Source of the DNA: an uncultured Bacteroidales bacterium | GTDB lineage: Bacteria; Bacteroidota; Bacteroidia; Bacteroidales; Paludibacteraceae | Direction: 5' to 3' | DNA length: 64,000 nt | Assembly: GCA_900316005.1 (NCBI GenBank) | Contig: ONBH01000001.1 | Coordinates: 124,001 to 188,000 of the forward strand | In this document: piece by piece, positions 6,480-15,754 of the stretch | Numbering within the stretch: the stretch's first letter is position 1 | Layout of the letters: each line of letters opens with the position of its first letter | Notes under the pieces: model-generated | What the model saw: only the letters and a program-made list of their open reading frames with translations | Database searches by the model: none | Told to the model about the DNA's origin: nothing | Translations under genes and position numbers: made by a program

Positions 6480-9400
6480 TTATGTTACCGGAACCAGTTT
6501 GCCTTCTTCGGCATACCAAAGATACCCTTTAACGCGGGCGATGCCGAGGGAGCTGACGAGTGCCATATACCGACGCACCTGAGCCCTATAACGGGTGTCA
6601 TGGGTGAGACCGAACTTGTAATCCAGTACCACAGCTGTGTTATTAACTCGGTCTATCATCACGCGGTCGGGACGTTGGTCGGGCGCGAAAGCCGTAATGA
6701 ACGTACTCTCGCGGAGCAGCTCGTATCGACCGGAGAACCAGTCGCAGAAGAGAGGTGATTCCCAGGCTCGGTTGATGAGGCGCGTAACCTCACGCAAGGT
6801 ATCGGCATCGGGTATAAGTCCTTTGATACACGCCTCGCGGATGGCTGCATCCTGGTCGCTGCGTACGGCCATATGCGAGAAAATATCGTGGCAGATGGTG
6901 CCCAGCCGGATGCGTCCGAAACGGTTGTCTTCGTCTGTGCCGAGCATCATCTGACTCTCTTGTGACTGGATGAAGAGCACCGGACGGCGATTGAGGCAGA
7001 GCTCTGTGGTAATAGGCTGAGCAGCAGTCATGGAGAAGGGATTCGGCAGACGAGACTTTTTGGCGCCCGTTTGACGCGTAGCTTGGGGCTCCTCGATTCG
7101 GTAACGCAAGACGCCTTCATCGTCTTGGAGTTTGTCTCTGAGAACCAATTGCAGCAGTCCGGCTACCGAATCAAGTTCGGGCGCTGCTAACTTCTTAGGA
7201 GTGACTTTCGCCCAGATATGTAAAGCCGATCCCGCGCGAGTGAGGGCGACGTACATCAGATTGAGGTTGTCAATCATTTCTGCATCGCATTCTTCACGCC
7301 ACATCGTGCTATACGCGCTATCCGGAAGCCAGTCTTTCTTTTTGCGTACGGGAATATATCCGATAGATTCATTCCCCTCACCGGCAGGTATGGCGGGAAC
7401 CCACAGGTAGCCTTTGGTCGAATAAAGCGCCCAATCAAAGAAGGGGATATAGACCGTTTGCGCCTCGAGTCCTTTGGCGGAATGAATAGTCATGATGCGG
7501 ATAGCATCGCCGGTAGGGGCAGAGATAGCACGTTTGGCCAGTATCTCATCCCAGTAGCGAAGGAAGGCCTCGGGGTCAGAACCATAATGGGCAACATAGT
7601 CGCGCGTAGAATCTAACAAGGCGTTGATATACGCCAAATCGGTAGGTGCGGCAGGCATCAGCAAGGCGACGAGGGCGTTGAGGATCTGCTGTAAGGGCAT
7701 GGTTAGGTCCACGGAATCGAGCGAAGCAAACTGTTCGTCGGTGAGCCGAGAACGGATATATTCGCCGGCTAAAGCATCCTTCGTAAGGCAGTATTGCAAG
7801 GAACTGATGAGTATCCTGACCGAAGGGGAAGAGTGCAGCTCGAAGCTATCACAACTGACAATACGGCAGGCTTTGAGCCGCGGGAAATCGTCGGGCGAGA
7901 GGGTACGAAGAGCGTCGATGATGACCTGCGCCTCCTTGCCATAACGAATCAGAATCATCACTTCCGAAGGATTTATTCCGTCGGCAAGATGTTGCTCTAT
8001 CGTTTGGAACATCTCAAGGAGAGCAGTTTCCGCCCGTTCCGGTGTATCCGGACCAATGGCGACTGTAACAAGTCCGCCTTCAGCACCCGGGGTATAGAAA
8101 TCGGCTACATTATTGCCATCGAATCCCTCATCGTAAATCTCGGATAAAATGGGTAGTTGCGGCCTTAAAAGTTCGGATACTGCACGAAAAGTTGAGAGGT
8201 TAAACTCCACCACCTGTTTGAGCGAGCGGCGGTTCTGAAAGAGCTGTATGGGGTTGTAAAAATCGCTGAGTGTATCAGGCGAAGAGCCCAAGGACTGCAT
8301 AATACGCCAGTCGCCATTCCGCCAGCGGTATATACTCTGCTTGAGGTCGCCTACGAGTAGGGCTGTTCCGCCCTGCGAAAGCAGTTCGGAGAGCAAGGGG
8401 AATATATTCTGCCACTGGAGACGGCTGGTATCCTGAAACTCGTCGATCATGATATAGCGATAGCGAATACCGGCGTTTTCGAGGATGAAGTCCGCGTCAC
8501 CCTGCCGGAGAGCCCGGCGCAAAAGGGAACCGGTCTCAGCAAGCAGGATACGGTTTTCTTCGCGCAGAATCGTAGCGAGGATGGTACGAATATCCGCCAT
8601 AAGTGTCATATCGTCCAGCAAAGCTATGGAGAGTTCTGCGTCGAGATAGATGCGTCGGCAGGCGGGCTGTATTTGCGTCATCTCTTGAAAGAGTGCGAGG
8701 TATTCTTGCGCATGCGGCGAGGAGCCCATCTTCTTGAGAAAGCCCTTGCCATCACCTTCAATAGCCTTAGCCTGCGCATCGGACAGCGGGGGGAAAGGTT
8801 TGGAGCTACGTCCGCGCAAGGTGGCATTGGCATTCAGAACAAAAGAATTGTAGCGGGAGCCACCGGGTATCTCTTCGTTGAGCGCCACAGGCAGGAGTTG
8901 TTCCACTATCTCGCGCATGCGGTCGAGAAGCGGATAGCGTCCGCGTGCGCGCCAATCGATGGTTTGGCGGTAAGCAAGGAGTTGATCGGGGTCGAAGCAG
9001 ATCGAACCGGCGGCATCGAAAGCCTGAACCTGTTCGTCAAACATTGTTTTGGCCAGATTCACCAGGGCGTTGCGGAGATCCCAGTCCGCTCCGTCAGCAG
9101 CACACCGGCCGGCACGCACGCGGATACGGGCGCGCATGGCCTCGTTCTCGGGGGCAGTCAGCAGGCGGTCCACAGCCCGTTTGATGAGGAAATCGACATC
9201 CAGTTCCACCTCTGCGCCCATGGACGTATTGCCCAAGATCAGGCTCAGACCGCGCACCAGGTGCAGCATGAAACGGTCAATGGTGGAGATATGAATATTA
9301 TCCCAGTCAATGAGCATCTGGCGGTAACACTCCCCTGCCCTTCGCCTCAGCACCTCTTCGGGTTCGCGGTTACGGGCAATCATATGCTGGCGAGCCGCCT

Positions 9401-9620
9401 TCAGGGCGTCTTTGGAGGCAGGGTTGGTGGGGTCGTTAGCGATGCCGTTGAGGAAGAGAAGAATACGTTCACGCATCTCAGCGGTGGCCTTATTGGTAAA
9501 GGTCACCGCCAAGATAGAACGGTAGGAGACACCCGATAGGAGTAAACCTACATAATTAGCTGCGAGGGTATAAGTCTTGCCGGTACCGGCTGAAGCCCGG
9601 CAAACGGTCATGGTGTTCAT
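6480..9620 (-). CDS. addA: AddA-like UvrD-family helicase-nuclease
   Basis: A 1046-residue protein with the Walker A motif ASAGTGKT at residues 9-16 and the Walker B motif DEFQDTS near 392. Helicase motifs follow, including GDLKQSIYRWR and IMTIHSAKGLE, and a C-terminal nuclease motif VVLDYKFG lies near 1000. These are the features of AddA, the motor and nuclease subunit that unwinds and trims DNA ends for RecA loading. The ATG overlaps the SIMPL-gene stop by one base, and addB follows after a short repeat spacer, so AsmA-like, SIMPL, addA and addB look like one transcription unit from the promoter at 11911-11942. Confidence 0.9.
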   Translation of the reverse strand: MNTMTVCRASAGTGKTYTLAANYVGLLLSGVSYRSILAVTFTNKATAEMRERILLFLNGIANDPTNPASKDALKAARQHMIARNREPEEVLRRRAGECYRQMLIDWDNIHISTIDRFMLHLVRGLSLILGNTSMGAEVELDVDFLIKRAVDRLLTAPENEAMRARIRVRAGRCAADGADWDLRNALVNLAKTMFDEQVQAFDAAGSICFDPDQLLAYRQTIDWRARGRYPLLDRMREIVEQLLPVALNEEIPGGSRYNSFVLNANATLRGRSSKPFPPLSDAQAKAIEGDGKGFLKKMGSSPHAQEYLALFQEMTQIQPACRRIYLDAELSIALLDDMTLMADIRTILATILREENRILLAETGSLLRRALRQGDADFILENAGIRYRYIMIDEFQDTSRLQWQNIFPLLSELLSQGGTALLVGDLKQSIYRWRNGDWRIMQSLGSSPDTLSDFYNPIQLFQNRRSLKQVVEFNLSTFRAVSELLRPQLPILSEIYDEGFDGNNVADFYTPGAEGGLVTVAIGPDTPERAETALLEMFQTIEQHLADGINPSEVMILIRYGKEAQVIIDALRTLSPDDFPRLKACRIVSCDSFELHSSPSVRILISSLQYCLTKDALAGEYIRSRLTDEQFASLDSVDLTMPLQQILNALVALLMPAAPTDLAYINALLDSTRDYVAHYGSDPEAFLRYWDEILAKRAISAPTGDAIRIMTIHSAKGLEAQTVYIPFFDWALYSTKGYLWVPAIPAGEGNESIGYIPVRKKKDWLPDSAYSTMWREECDAEMIDNLNLMYVALTRAGSALHIWAKVTPKKLAAPELDSVAGLLQLVLRDKLQDDEGVLRYRIEEPQATRQTGAKKSRLPNPFSMTAAQPITTELCLNRRPVLFIQSQESQMMLGTDEDNRFGRIRLGTICHDIFSHMAVRSDQDAAIREACIKGLIPDADTLREVTRLINRAWESPLFCDWFSGRYELLRESTFITAFAPDQRPDRVMIDRVNNTAVVLDYKFGLTHDTRYRAQVRRYMALVSSLGIARVKGYLWYAEEGKLVPVT

Positions 9621-10306
9621 CAGTTGAGCAAGTAATCAACGGTGGTTACGACGCGTACGTGCTTAATCCACGGCTGATAGTTGTCAGACTCAACGGAGAA
9701 CTGCCCTTGGCTGGCACGGCGAATAGTGCCAAGGCGGCAGGAAGCGTCGTCAGCAAACTTCTGGGCTACGGCGCGAGCGTTCTTGGTAGCCTCCTCAATC
9801 ATCTCGGGTTTGAGTCCGGGCAGGCCGTTGAACTGGTAATCAAGGTTCCATTCGCTGGAGTTGATGACCAGTCCGCGTTCGAGCAACTCACTCTGGCAAC
9901 CATTATTCTCGACAACAAGATCAACCTTGTCGGTAGATACAACAAGGGAAGAGGAAATGGTGTAGTGGAACTCAGGACGATGGTTGTAGTAACTGGCCCA
10001 ATTGTCATCTACAGAGACGTTGCCGGTAGAGAAATCGGAATCCTGGAAACCCTTCTGCATGAGGAAGGAACGGAGAGTCTGATTGACCTCAGCCAGCTGG
10101 CGGTAGAGTGACGGCAAGTCGTTGCCCTGCACAGAGAAGGATAGCGGCCATACAACATGGTCGGCACGAACATCACGGGTAGAGAGTCCCTTAACGGTAA
10201 CGGCACGATCACTATCGGCGGAATGACGGATTCCGCAGTACACAAATAAGCCTGCGAGGGCAATACCAACGGCCAAAATAGCGGCCGATAAAAGTTGTTT
10301 ATTCAT
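9620..10306 (-). CDS. SIMPL (DUF541) domain protein
   Basis: A 228-residue protein with an N-terminal hydrophobic segment (residues 7-26) that can serve as signal anchor, then a SIMPL domain beginning with AVTVKGLSTRDVRADHVVW. SIMPL proteins are periplasmic or outer-membrane proteins of uncertain function, related to Omp28/BP26. It sits between an AsmA-like gene (8-base gap) and addA (1-base overlap). The link with addAB appears to be only co-transcription; nothing in the sequence suggests a role in DNA repair. Confidence 0.75.
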   Translation of the reverse strand: MNKQLLSAAILAVGIALAGLFVYCGIRHSADSDRAVTVKGLSTRDVRADHVVWPLSFSVQGNDLPSLYRQLAEVNQTLRSFLMQKGFQDSDFSTGNVSVDDNWASYYNHRPEFHYTISSSLVVSTDKVDLVVENNGCQSELLERGLVINSSEWNLDYQFNGLPGLKPEMIEEATKNARAVAQKFADDASCRLGTIRRASQGQFSVESDNYQPWIKHVRVVTTVDYLLN

Positions 10307-10314
10307 TGTACAAT

Positions 10315-11883
10315 TTATTTAGATTTATTCGTATTTTTCGCTTGTTTACGAGCCGTAACAGAGATTGGTCTTTTGCCATCTCGGATACGATCGTGTACAA
10401 AGAGTCCGGGCAAGAAGGTCTTGACCGCTCCGTCGATAACCGGGCCAAACATATAGAAGGGGAATGGCATCATTTCGTCACGTTTCCACTCCACTTTGTA
10501 AGCCCGCGGTTCGGTATTGAGTTTATTCGGGTTCGCTTTGGGTAAGAGGTTGTTAGCCACGCTCTCAAGGAAGGCGGCATTATTGGTAATAAATTGATAA
10601 GGTACATCTACATCCTTGTGCACAACGACGCCAAAGTCATGATAACACATGCAGAACTCGCCCGAAGAGGACACCTTGTCCCCCTGAATTTTTGCACTCA
10701 GTTTTTCGACCTCGGCCGAAGCTGTAATACCGATGAGCGGACAAAGGAGCGAGTCCATATTGGAGAGTTGGAAGTTATGCACGAGCACCTGCGTCTCGAA
10801 GGTACAATTCTTATTGAGATGCATGACAAAGCTGCCACTACTGCTGCTTTTGCCGATACGCGCCTCATGGATAAGGCAACGGATGGCAGCATTCGGTTTA
10901 TTAGACACATCCTTCATCTCCACCCGCATATCGGCGAGGGCGAGTTTGCCGGTATTGATGTCGGTTGTAGCGATTTCGATATTGAGTTGATCCATCCTGA
11001 CGTCCACATTTCCGATAGCTATCGGTACAGGGATGGCTCGTATCACCTCCTGGGGCATGGGATAAGGTTGCTTGGGCGGGAAACGCGAGTCACGGAATAC
11101 CAAGCCGGAGGGAGCATGCACATGTACCGAGTCGATAGCGACCTGCTGCGAAAGAGCCATACGGATGATATTAACGGGCGAGGTAAGGATGTCGCCCAGC
11201 ATCATATCCGCCCAGGTATTGGGTGTACTATCCTTTCGAAGAGCCAGTTCGCGACGGTCAACGGTATTATAGACCCTTAGTCCGCTGATAGCAAGGGGCC
11301 CGGCATTCGCGGTTCGGAGTTCCGCCACCTCGATAGCCGTGAGCGAGTCGGGCGTCAGCAGATGCAGGCCGCTGAGGGAGATAGAATAAATAGAGTCATT
11401 ATAGAGGAAGGTAGAGTCCTGAAAGTTATACCCCAAGTCATGTGCTTCTGCCTCAAGGGCAGCGAGGATAAGATGCAAATCGGGGTTATCCTTATCCTGC
11501 ACTTGAGCGAAGTCAAGATTCTCGATTTTCAGCCTAATATCCGGCAATTCCCGTTTGCGGGCGAAAGCAAAAATTCGAAGATCACGGACGGAGAGTTTAC
11601 CGACGCGAAGAGCCAAGCCGGGTTTGGTCTTATCCAACACCATGGAATCGCCGGTGGTAATCGCGAAATCAGTCAGGGTAAGCGTTCCCGCCGAGAGACA
11701 CACACGCAGGCCACCCAATTCGTAGCGACCGGGGAGAACTTTATCCATTTGTTTGCGAAATTGCTTCTCGGCGATATTAGACACAATACCGTCAGCCATA
11801 AAGGCAAGCAGAACGATAACGGCAATAATAATCCCAATAATAATTAGGGCTTTACGCGATTTTTTCGGGGTAGCTGTACTCAT
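10315..11883 (-). CDS. AsmA/DUF748-like membrane-anchored protein
   Basis: A 522-residue protein with one N-terminal transmembrane helix (about 12-30), a basic start and a long beta-rich periplasmic part. The segment just after the helix (LPGRYELGGLRVCLSAGTLTLTDF) and the repeating 'lxixnldf' strands resemble AsmA-like and DUF748 proteins, bridge-like proteins thought to help move lipids between membranes. It heads the transcription unit that continues into SIMPL, addA and addB, and is divergent from lptD, another envelope-lipid gene. The family call is by pattern only. Confidence 0.6.
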   Translation of the reverse strand: MSTATPKKSRKALIIIGIIIAVIVLLAFMADGIVSNIAEKQFRKQMDKVLPGRYELGGLRVCLSAGTLTLTDFAITTGDSMVLDKTKPGLALRVGKLSVRDLRIFAFARKRELPDIRLKIENLDFAQVQDKDNPDLHLILAALEAEAHDLGYNFQDSTFLYNDSIYSISLSGLHLLTPDSLTAIEVAELRTANAGPLAISGLRVYNTVDRRELALRKDSTPNTWADMMLGDILTSPVNIIRMALSQQVAIDSVHVHAPSGLVFRDSRFPPKQPYPMPQEVIRAIPVPIAIGNVDVRMDQLNIEIATTDINTGKLALADMRVEMKDVSNKPNAAIRCLIHEARIGKSSSSGSFVMHLNKNCTFETQVLVHNFQLSNMDSLLCPLIGITASAEVEKLSAKIQGDKVSSSGEFCMCYHDFGVVVHKDVDVPYQFITNNAAFLESVANNLLPKANPNKLNTEPRAYKVEWKRDEMMPFPFYMFGPVIDGAVKTFLPGLFVHDRIRDGKRPISVTARKQAKNTNKSK

Positions 11884-11910
11884 AAATCAGGATAATTTTG
11901 TTTCGGACTG

Positions 11911-11942
11911 CAAAATTACAAATAATTTTTGATATATGCAAA
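11911..11942 (-). promoter_or_regulatory. Promoter of the AsmA-like/SIMPL/addAB unit
   Basis: Minus strand: TTTG at 11942-11939 and TAATTTTG at 11918-11911, with the ATATATC spacer start. Transcription should start near 11904, about 20 bases before ATG 11883. Confidence 0.7.
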
Positions 11943-11986
11943 TTTTTTGTGATATTTTTTTCGGTTCTGGGTTCTCGGTTCTCGGG

Positions 11987-12011
11987 AGAGACGGCAAAGA
12001 ATGCCGTCTCT
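11987..12011. other. Perfect 10-bp hairpin in the divergent lptD/AsmA-like spacer
   Basis: AGAGACGGCA (11987-11996) pairs with TGCCGTCTCT (12002-12011) across a 5-base loop. It has no U run on the plus side. It lies just before the 11-bp repeat element and may be part of the same mobile or regulatory unit. Confidence 0.55.
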
Positions 12012-12025
12012 ACAGGGGGCCCCGA

Positions 12026-12160
12026 GATTGGCTCGGGATTGTCTCGGGATTGTCTCGGGATTGGCTCGGTTCACTCTCGCAGAAATTTCGATTGGAATTG
12101 GGTCGAGATTGAATCGAGATTGAATCGAGGTTTTCTCGGGATTGGCTCGGTGAAGTCGGA
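12026..12160. repeat. Array of 11-bp units (GATTGGCTCGG) upstream of lptD
   Basis: Four units run from 12026 to 12069. A 37-base interval starting with TTCACTCTCGC follows, then four more units from 12107 to 12150, then TGAAGTCGGAG. The same arrangement, including the two flanking pieces, occurs at 46741-46888. The array ends about 45 bases before the -33 box of the lptD promoter. Confidence 0.8.
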
Positions 12161-12204
12161 GAAAGATAAAAATGGCACGATTTTTTCATTATTCATTAAA
12201 AAAA

Positions 12205-12236
12205 TTTGCGTATGTCAAAAAAAAGCAGTATCTTTG
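12205..12236 (+). promoter_or_regulatory. Promoter of lptD
   Basis: TTTG at 12205-12208 and TATCTTTG at 12229-12236 with a CGTATGTC spacer start. Transcription should start near 12243. Confidence 0.75.
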
Positions 12237-12278
12237 CAGGCTTTTTTGTGTATAATGCGCGCATGTGTACGTGAAAAT

Positions 12279-15062
12279 ATGGTTTTGAGGATGGCAACCG
12301 TTGTGTTGCTCATGCTGCTTTGGTGTGCGTCCATACGTGCACAAGAAGTACGAACAGACCAGAAGACGGATAGCCTGGTAGCAGAGGATGAGGCTTACGA
12401 CATGAACGAGCCGATACGGGTGAAGAATGCCGTGGATGCGCCCATAGAATATGTAGCGCAGGACTCTGCTGTATTACTGGGCAACGGAACAGCTATGCTG
12501 CACGGAAACGGAAATGTGAAATACGAGGAAATGGACCTGAAAGCCGACTACATACGATGCAAAATGGACAGCAATACTGTCTTTGCCTCGGGTGTGTATG
12601 ACACCATAAGCGAAGAGTGGAAAGGTCGGCCCGTATTCAAGGACAAGAAAGACGAGTATGAGTCGCACGAGATGACCTACAACCTGAAGACACAGAAAGG
12701 TATCATCCGCAATGTGACCACCAAGCAAGGCGAGGGCTACATCGTAGCCAACAAGACTAAGAAACAGGAAGGCAACATCATGATGATGGCAGGCGGTAAA
12801 TATACAACATGCGACAAGCATGACCACCCGCATTTCTACCTGCATATGACCAAGGCCAAGGTGAAGCCCGGCGATTATATCGCAGCCGGGCCGGCGTATA
12901 TGGTGGTAGGCGAAGTGCCTGTACCATTGGCTATTCCGTTCGGTTACTTCCCCTTCACGAACAGTTACTCATCGGGTCTGATCATGCCAACCTTCGGCGA
13001 TGACTACTCACGCGGACTATATCTGCGCGGCATAGGTTACTACTTTGCGCTGAGCGACTATGTGGACCTGGAGGTAACAGGCGACATATATACCCGCGGT
13101 ACATGGGCAGTCTATGCCAAGTCGCGCTACATCAAGCGCTACCGTTTCAGCGGTAATATCAACATCAACTACCGCACGGATATTACAGGCGAGAAAGATA
13201 TGCCCGGCTATACGAAGGCGACCAACCTGCAGGTGCAATGGACGCACCAACAGGATCCGAAAGCCAACCCATACAGCACGTTCTCGGCATCGGTCAACTT
13301 CTCAACCTCGGGTTACAACCGAAGCAATATTAACAGTTACTATAACGGTCAGTTGAACTCACAGAACACGAAGTCGTCCAGTATATCGTACACGCAGCGT
13401 TTTCCGGAGAGCACGTGGTCAATATCGCTATCGGCTCTGATCAGTCAGCAGACCCGCGACTCAACGATGACGCTTACCCTACCCGACCTGAGCGTGAATA
13501 TGGGTAGCGTATATCCGTTCAAGCGCAAAGTGAAAGTGGGCAAAGAACGTTGGTACGAGAAAATCAAGATGACCTATTCGATGAATGGTAAGATAGCCGC
13601 CAACGGCATCAAGGAGAGCCGGTTGCTTCACTCGGACTTCCTGCGCGACTGGCAGACGGGTATGAAACACGCGGCTACGATAAACGCGAGCTGGACGGTA
13701 CTGAAATACCTGAGCATCACACCCAATATTAGCCTGACGGATCGTATGTATTTCACGCGTCAAGACCAGCATTGGGACGACGAGGCGCAAGCCTTGGCAC
13801 GCGATACGACAACGGGATTCTACAACGTATTTGATTTCAACGTCGGCCTCAGCATCAGTACCAAGATATACGGCTTCTTCACCCCCATACGCAAACTATT
13901 CCCCAAAGGTCGCGTAGAGAAATTCCGTCACGTCATCACGCCCTCTATCTCATTCAGCTACCATCCGGACTTTGGTAAAAAAGGCTGGGGCTACTACGGC
14001 GAATACGACCAGCCGGTATATGACGGAACCGACCCCACGACGGGACGCAAGATACAGAAAATAGATGACGCGGGCAATCCGGTCTTTCAGCATCAGACCT
14101 ATTCGCGCTTTGGCGGAGCACTATACGGCAACGCGGGACAAGGGCAGGTAGCTAACCTGAGTTTCAGCATCGGCAACAACTTAGAGGTGAAGTACCGCAA
14201 CGATAAGGACACCACCGGCAAAGAGCCGTTCAAGATACTATCGCTACTGGATGCTGTGAACCTGACGGGCGGATATAACTTTGCCGCCGACTCGATGAAC
14301 TGGAACAAGTTCGGCCTGCAAGTGCGTATCAAAATACCCAAGGTCAACTACACCATCAACATGAGCACCACCTTTGACCCGTATATGTACGAACTGAATG
14401 CGTTAGGCAGACCCGTGCAGACCAACAAACAGTATTGGCACCACGGCAAGTTCCCGCGGTGGAGCGGAACGAACTTCAGCCTGAGTTATACATTCAATAC
14501 GGAGGTCTTCAGGAAGTGGTTCAAGAAAGACAAGAAAAACGATTCGAAACCCGCAGATACTGACAATCATTCGGAGAACGTGAACATGGAAGATATGACC
14601 ATGAATGACGACGGCACGATGTCGAACGCCAAACTGAATCGAAGCGAAGAGGGCCGCAAGACCAAGAGTCAGGCGGGTTATATCAAGACCGAGATACCAT
14701 GGAGCCTGACGGCCAGTTATACCCTACGGTATGCCGAAGATAAGGCGCACTTCGACTACGAGCATATGGTTTACCCCTTCAAGCTGAGCCATAACATATC
14801 GCTGAGCGGCAGTATCGGATTCGGACACGGATGGAAGATAAGCACCAGTACCAGTTTTGATATCACGAACAAGAAATGGTCGTACACCAACTTCAACGTA
14901 AGCCGCGACCTGCATTGCTGGAACATGACGGCGTCGTTTGTGCCTTTCGGTCCGTATAAGAGTTACACCTTCCACATCGGCGTGAATGCCTCGATGCTGA
15001 AAGATCTGAAGTACGATAAGACCAGTACCGACTCGACGAACAAGACTGTAAGTTGGTGGTGA
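12279..15062 (+). CDS. lptD: LptD-family outer-membrane LPS assembly protein
   Basis: About 927 residues from ATG 12279, beginning with a signal peptide (VVLLMLLWCASIRAQ). A periplasmic OstA/LptA-like domain follows (ADYIRCKMDSNTVFASGVYD and nearby strands) and then a long beta-barrel with alternating aromatic strands. This is the LptD/OstA layout, placing LPS at the cell surface with LptE. An open frame extends back to 11898, but that part carries the 11-bp array and the promoter, so it is not translated. ATG 12255 and ATG 12291 are other possible starts. An Asp/Asn-rich low-complexity loop occurs near residue 770. Heads the plus-strand run through sufE. Confidence 0.85.
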   Translation: MVLRMATVVLLMLLWCASIRAQEVRTDQKTDSLVAEDEAYDMNEPIRVKNAVDAPIEYVAQDSAVLLGNGTAMLHGNGNVKYEEMDLKADYIRCKMDSNTVFASGVYDTISEEWKGRPVFKDKKDEYESHEMTYNLKTQKGIIRNVTTKQGEGYIVANKTKKQEGNIMMMAGGKYTTCDKHDHPHFYLHMTKAKVKPGDYIAAGPAYMVVGEVPVPLAIPFGYFPFTNSYSSGLIMPTFGDDYSRGLYLRGIGYYFALSDYVDLEVTGDIYTRGTWAVYAKSRYIKRYRFSGNININYRTDITGEKDMPGYTKATNLQVQWTHQQDPKANPYSTFSASVNFSTSGYNRSNINSYYNGQLNSQNTKSSSISYTQRFPESTWSISLSALISQQTRDSTMTLTLPDLSVNMGSVYPFKRKVKVGKERWYEKIKMTYSMNGKIAANGIKESRLLHSDFLRDWQTGMKHAATINASWTVLKYLSITPNISLTDRMYFTRQDQHWDDEAQALARDTTTGFYNVFDFNVGLSISTKIYGFFTPIRKLFPKGRVEKFRHVITPSISFSYHPDFGKKGWGYYGEYDQPVYDGTDPTTGRKIQKIDDAGNPVFQHQTYSRFGGALYGNAGQGQVANLSFSIGNNLEVKYRNDKDTTGKEPFKILSLLDAVNLTGGYNFAADSMNWNKFGLQVRIKIPKVNYTINMSTTFDPYMYELNALGRPVQTNKQYWHHGKFPRWSGTNFSLSYTFNTEVFRKWFKKDKKNDSKPADTDNHSENVNMEDMTMNDDGTMSNAKLNRSEEGRKTKSQAGYIKTEIPWSLTASYTLRYAEDKAHFDYEHMVYPFKLSHNISLSGSIGFGHGWKISTSTSFDITNKKWSYTNFNVSRDLHCWNMTASFVPFGPYKSYTFHIGVNASMLKDLKYDKTSTDSTNKTVSWW

Positions 15063-15064
15063 TG

Positions 15065-15101
15065 ATAATTGATAGTTGATAGTTGATAATTGATAATTAC
15101 A
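15065..15101. repeat. 7-bp-step repeat between lptD and slyD
   Basis: Consecutive TTGATAG and TTGATAA steps fill the spacer. Confidence 0.75.
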
Positions 15102-15103
15102 TT

Positions 15104-15694
15104 ATGAATAAAGTTGTAACATGCACGTATGCGTTGTACGTGGACGGCCAGGAAGGCCAAGAAGAATTGATGGAACGCGTGAAAATAGAAAATCCGCTGA
15201 CCTATTGTGAAGATATGGGCATGATGTTGCCTACGTTTGAAGAAGCACTCCGTGGCAAACAAGCAGGCGAGAAGTTTGATTTCCGCATCGCATGCGAAGA
15301 TGCCTACGGTCCGTACGACGATGAGGCAGTCATGACGCTGGATAAGAAACTGTTCTACAACGGCGATAACGAGTTTGACTCAGAACGCGTAGCCGTAGGA
15401 CGTATGGTACCGATGCGTACCGTGGACGGACATATCGTACAAGCGATGGTCGTAGAAATCACAGCCGACAAAGTTACCATCGACGTGAACCACCCGCTGG
15501 CAGGCGAGAATCTGCACTTTGTAGGCGAGATAGTAGAAGTACGCGATGCCACAGAAGAAGAACTGGAAGCACTCCGCAACCCGCATAAATGCTGCGGAGG
15601 CGGTTGCCACAAAGGCAGTTGCAGCGAAGGCGACTGTGGTAGCGAAGGTTGCGGCAAAGGAGAAGGATGCGGAGGCTGTGGAGGCTGCGAATAA
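15104..15694 (+). CDS. slyD: FKBP-type peptidyl-prolyl isomerase, SlyD-like
   Basis: 196 residues from ATG 15104; an upstream in-frame ATG at 15083 lies in the repeat spacer. The FKBP fold is interrupted by the insert-in-flap domain, seen from the segments YALYVDGQ, TYCEDMGMMLPTFEEAL and the acidic DAYGPYDDEAV loop, then VDVNHPLAG-like closing strands. The C-terminal tail after about 165 is rich in Cys, His and Gly (CCGGGCHKGSC and repeats), the mark of SlyD, which binds nickel and other metals there. Expected cytosolic, acting as folding helper and metal store. Confidence 0.9.
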   Translation: MNKVVTCTYALYVDGQEGQEELMERVKIENPLTYCEDMGMMLPTFEEALRGKQAGEKFDFRIACEDAYGPYDDEAVMTLDKKLFYNGDNEFDSERVAVGRMVPMRTVDGHIVQAMVVEITADKVTIDVNHPLAGENLHFVGEIVEVRDATEEELEALRNPHKCCGGGCHKGSCSEGDCGSEGCGKGEGCGGCGGCE

Positions 15695-15750
15695 TTGATA
15701 GTTGACAATTGACAGTTGATAGTTGATAATTGATAATTGATAATTGACAT
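15692..15750. repeat. 7-bp-step repeat between slyD and der
   Basis: About eight steps of TTGATAG, TTGACAA and TTGATAA variants fill the spacer up to the der start. Confidence 0.75.
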
Positions 15751-15754
15751 TACT

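Noticed and set aside
11898..12278. N-terminal extension of lptD by about 127 codons
   Set aside because: The extension covers the 11-bp repeat array and the promoter, and a good signal peptide follows ATG 12279.
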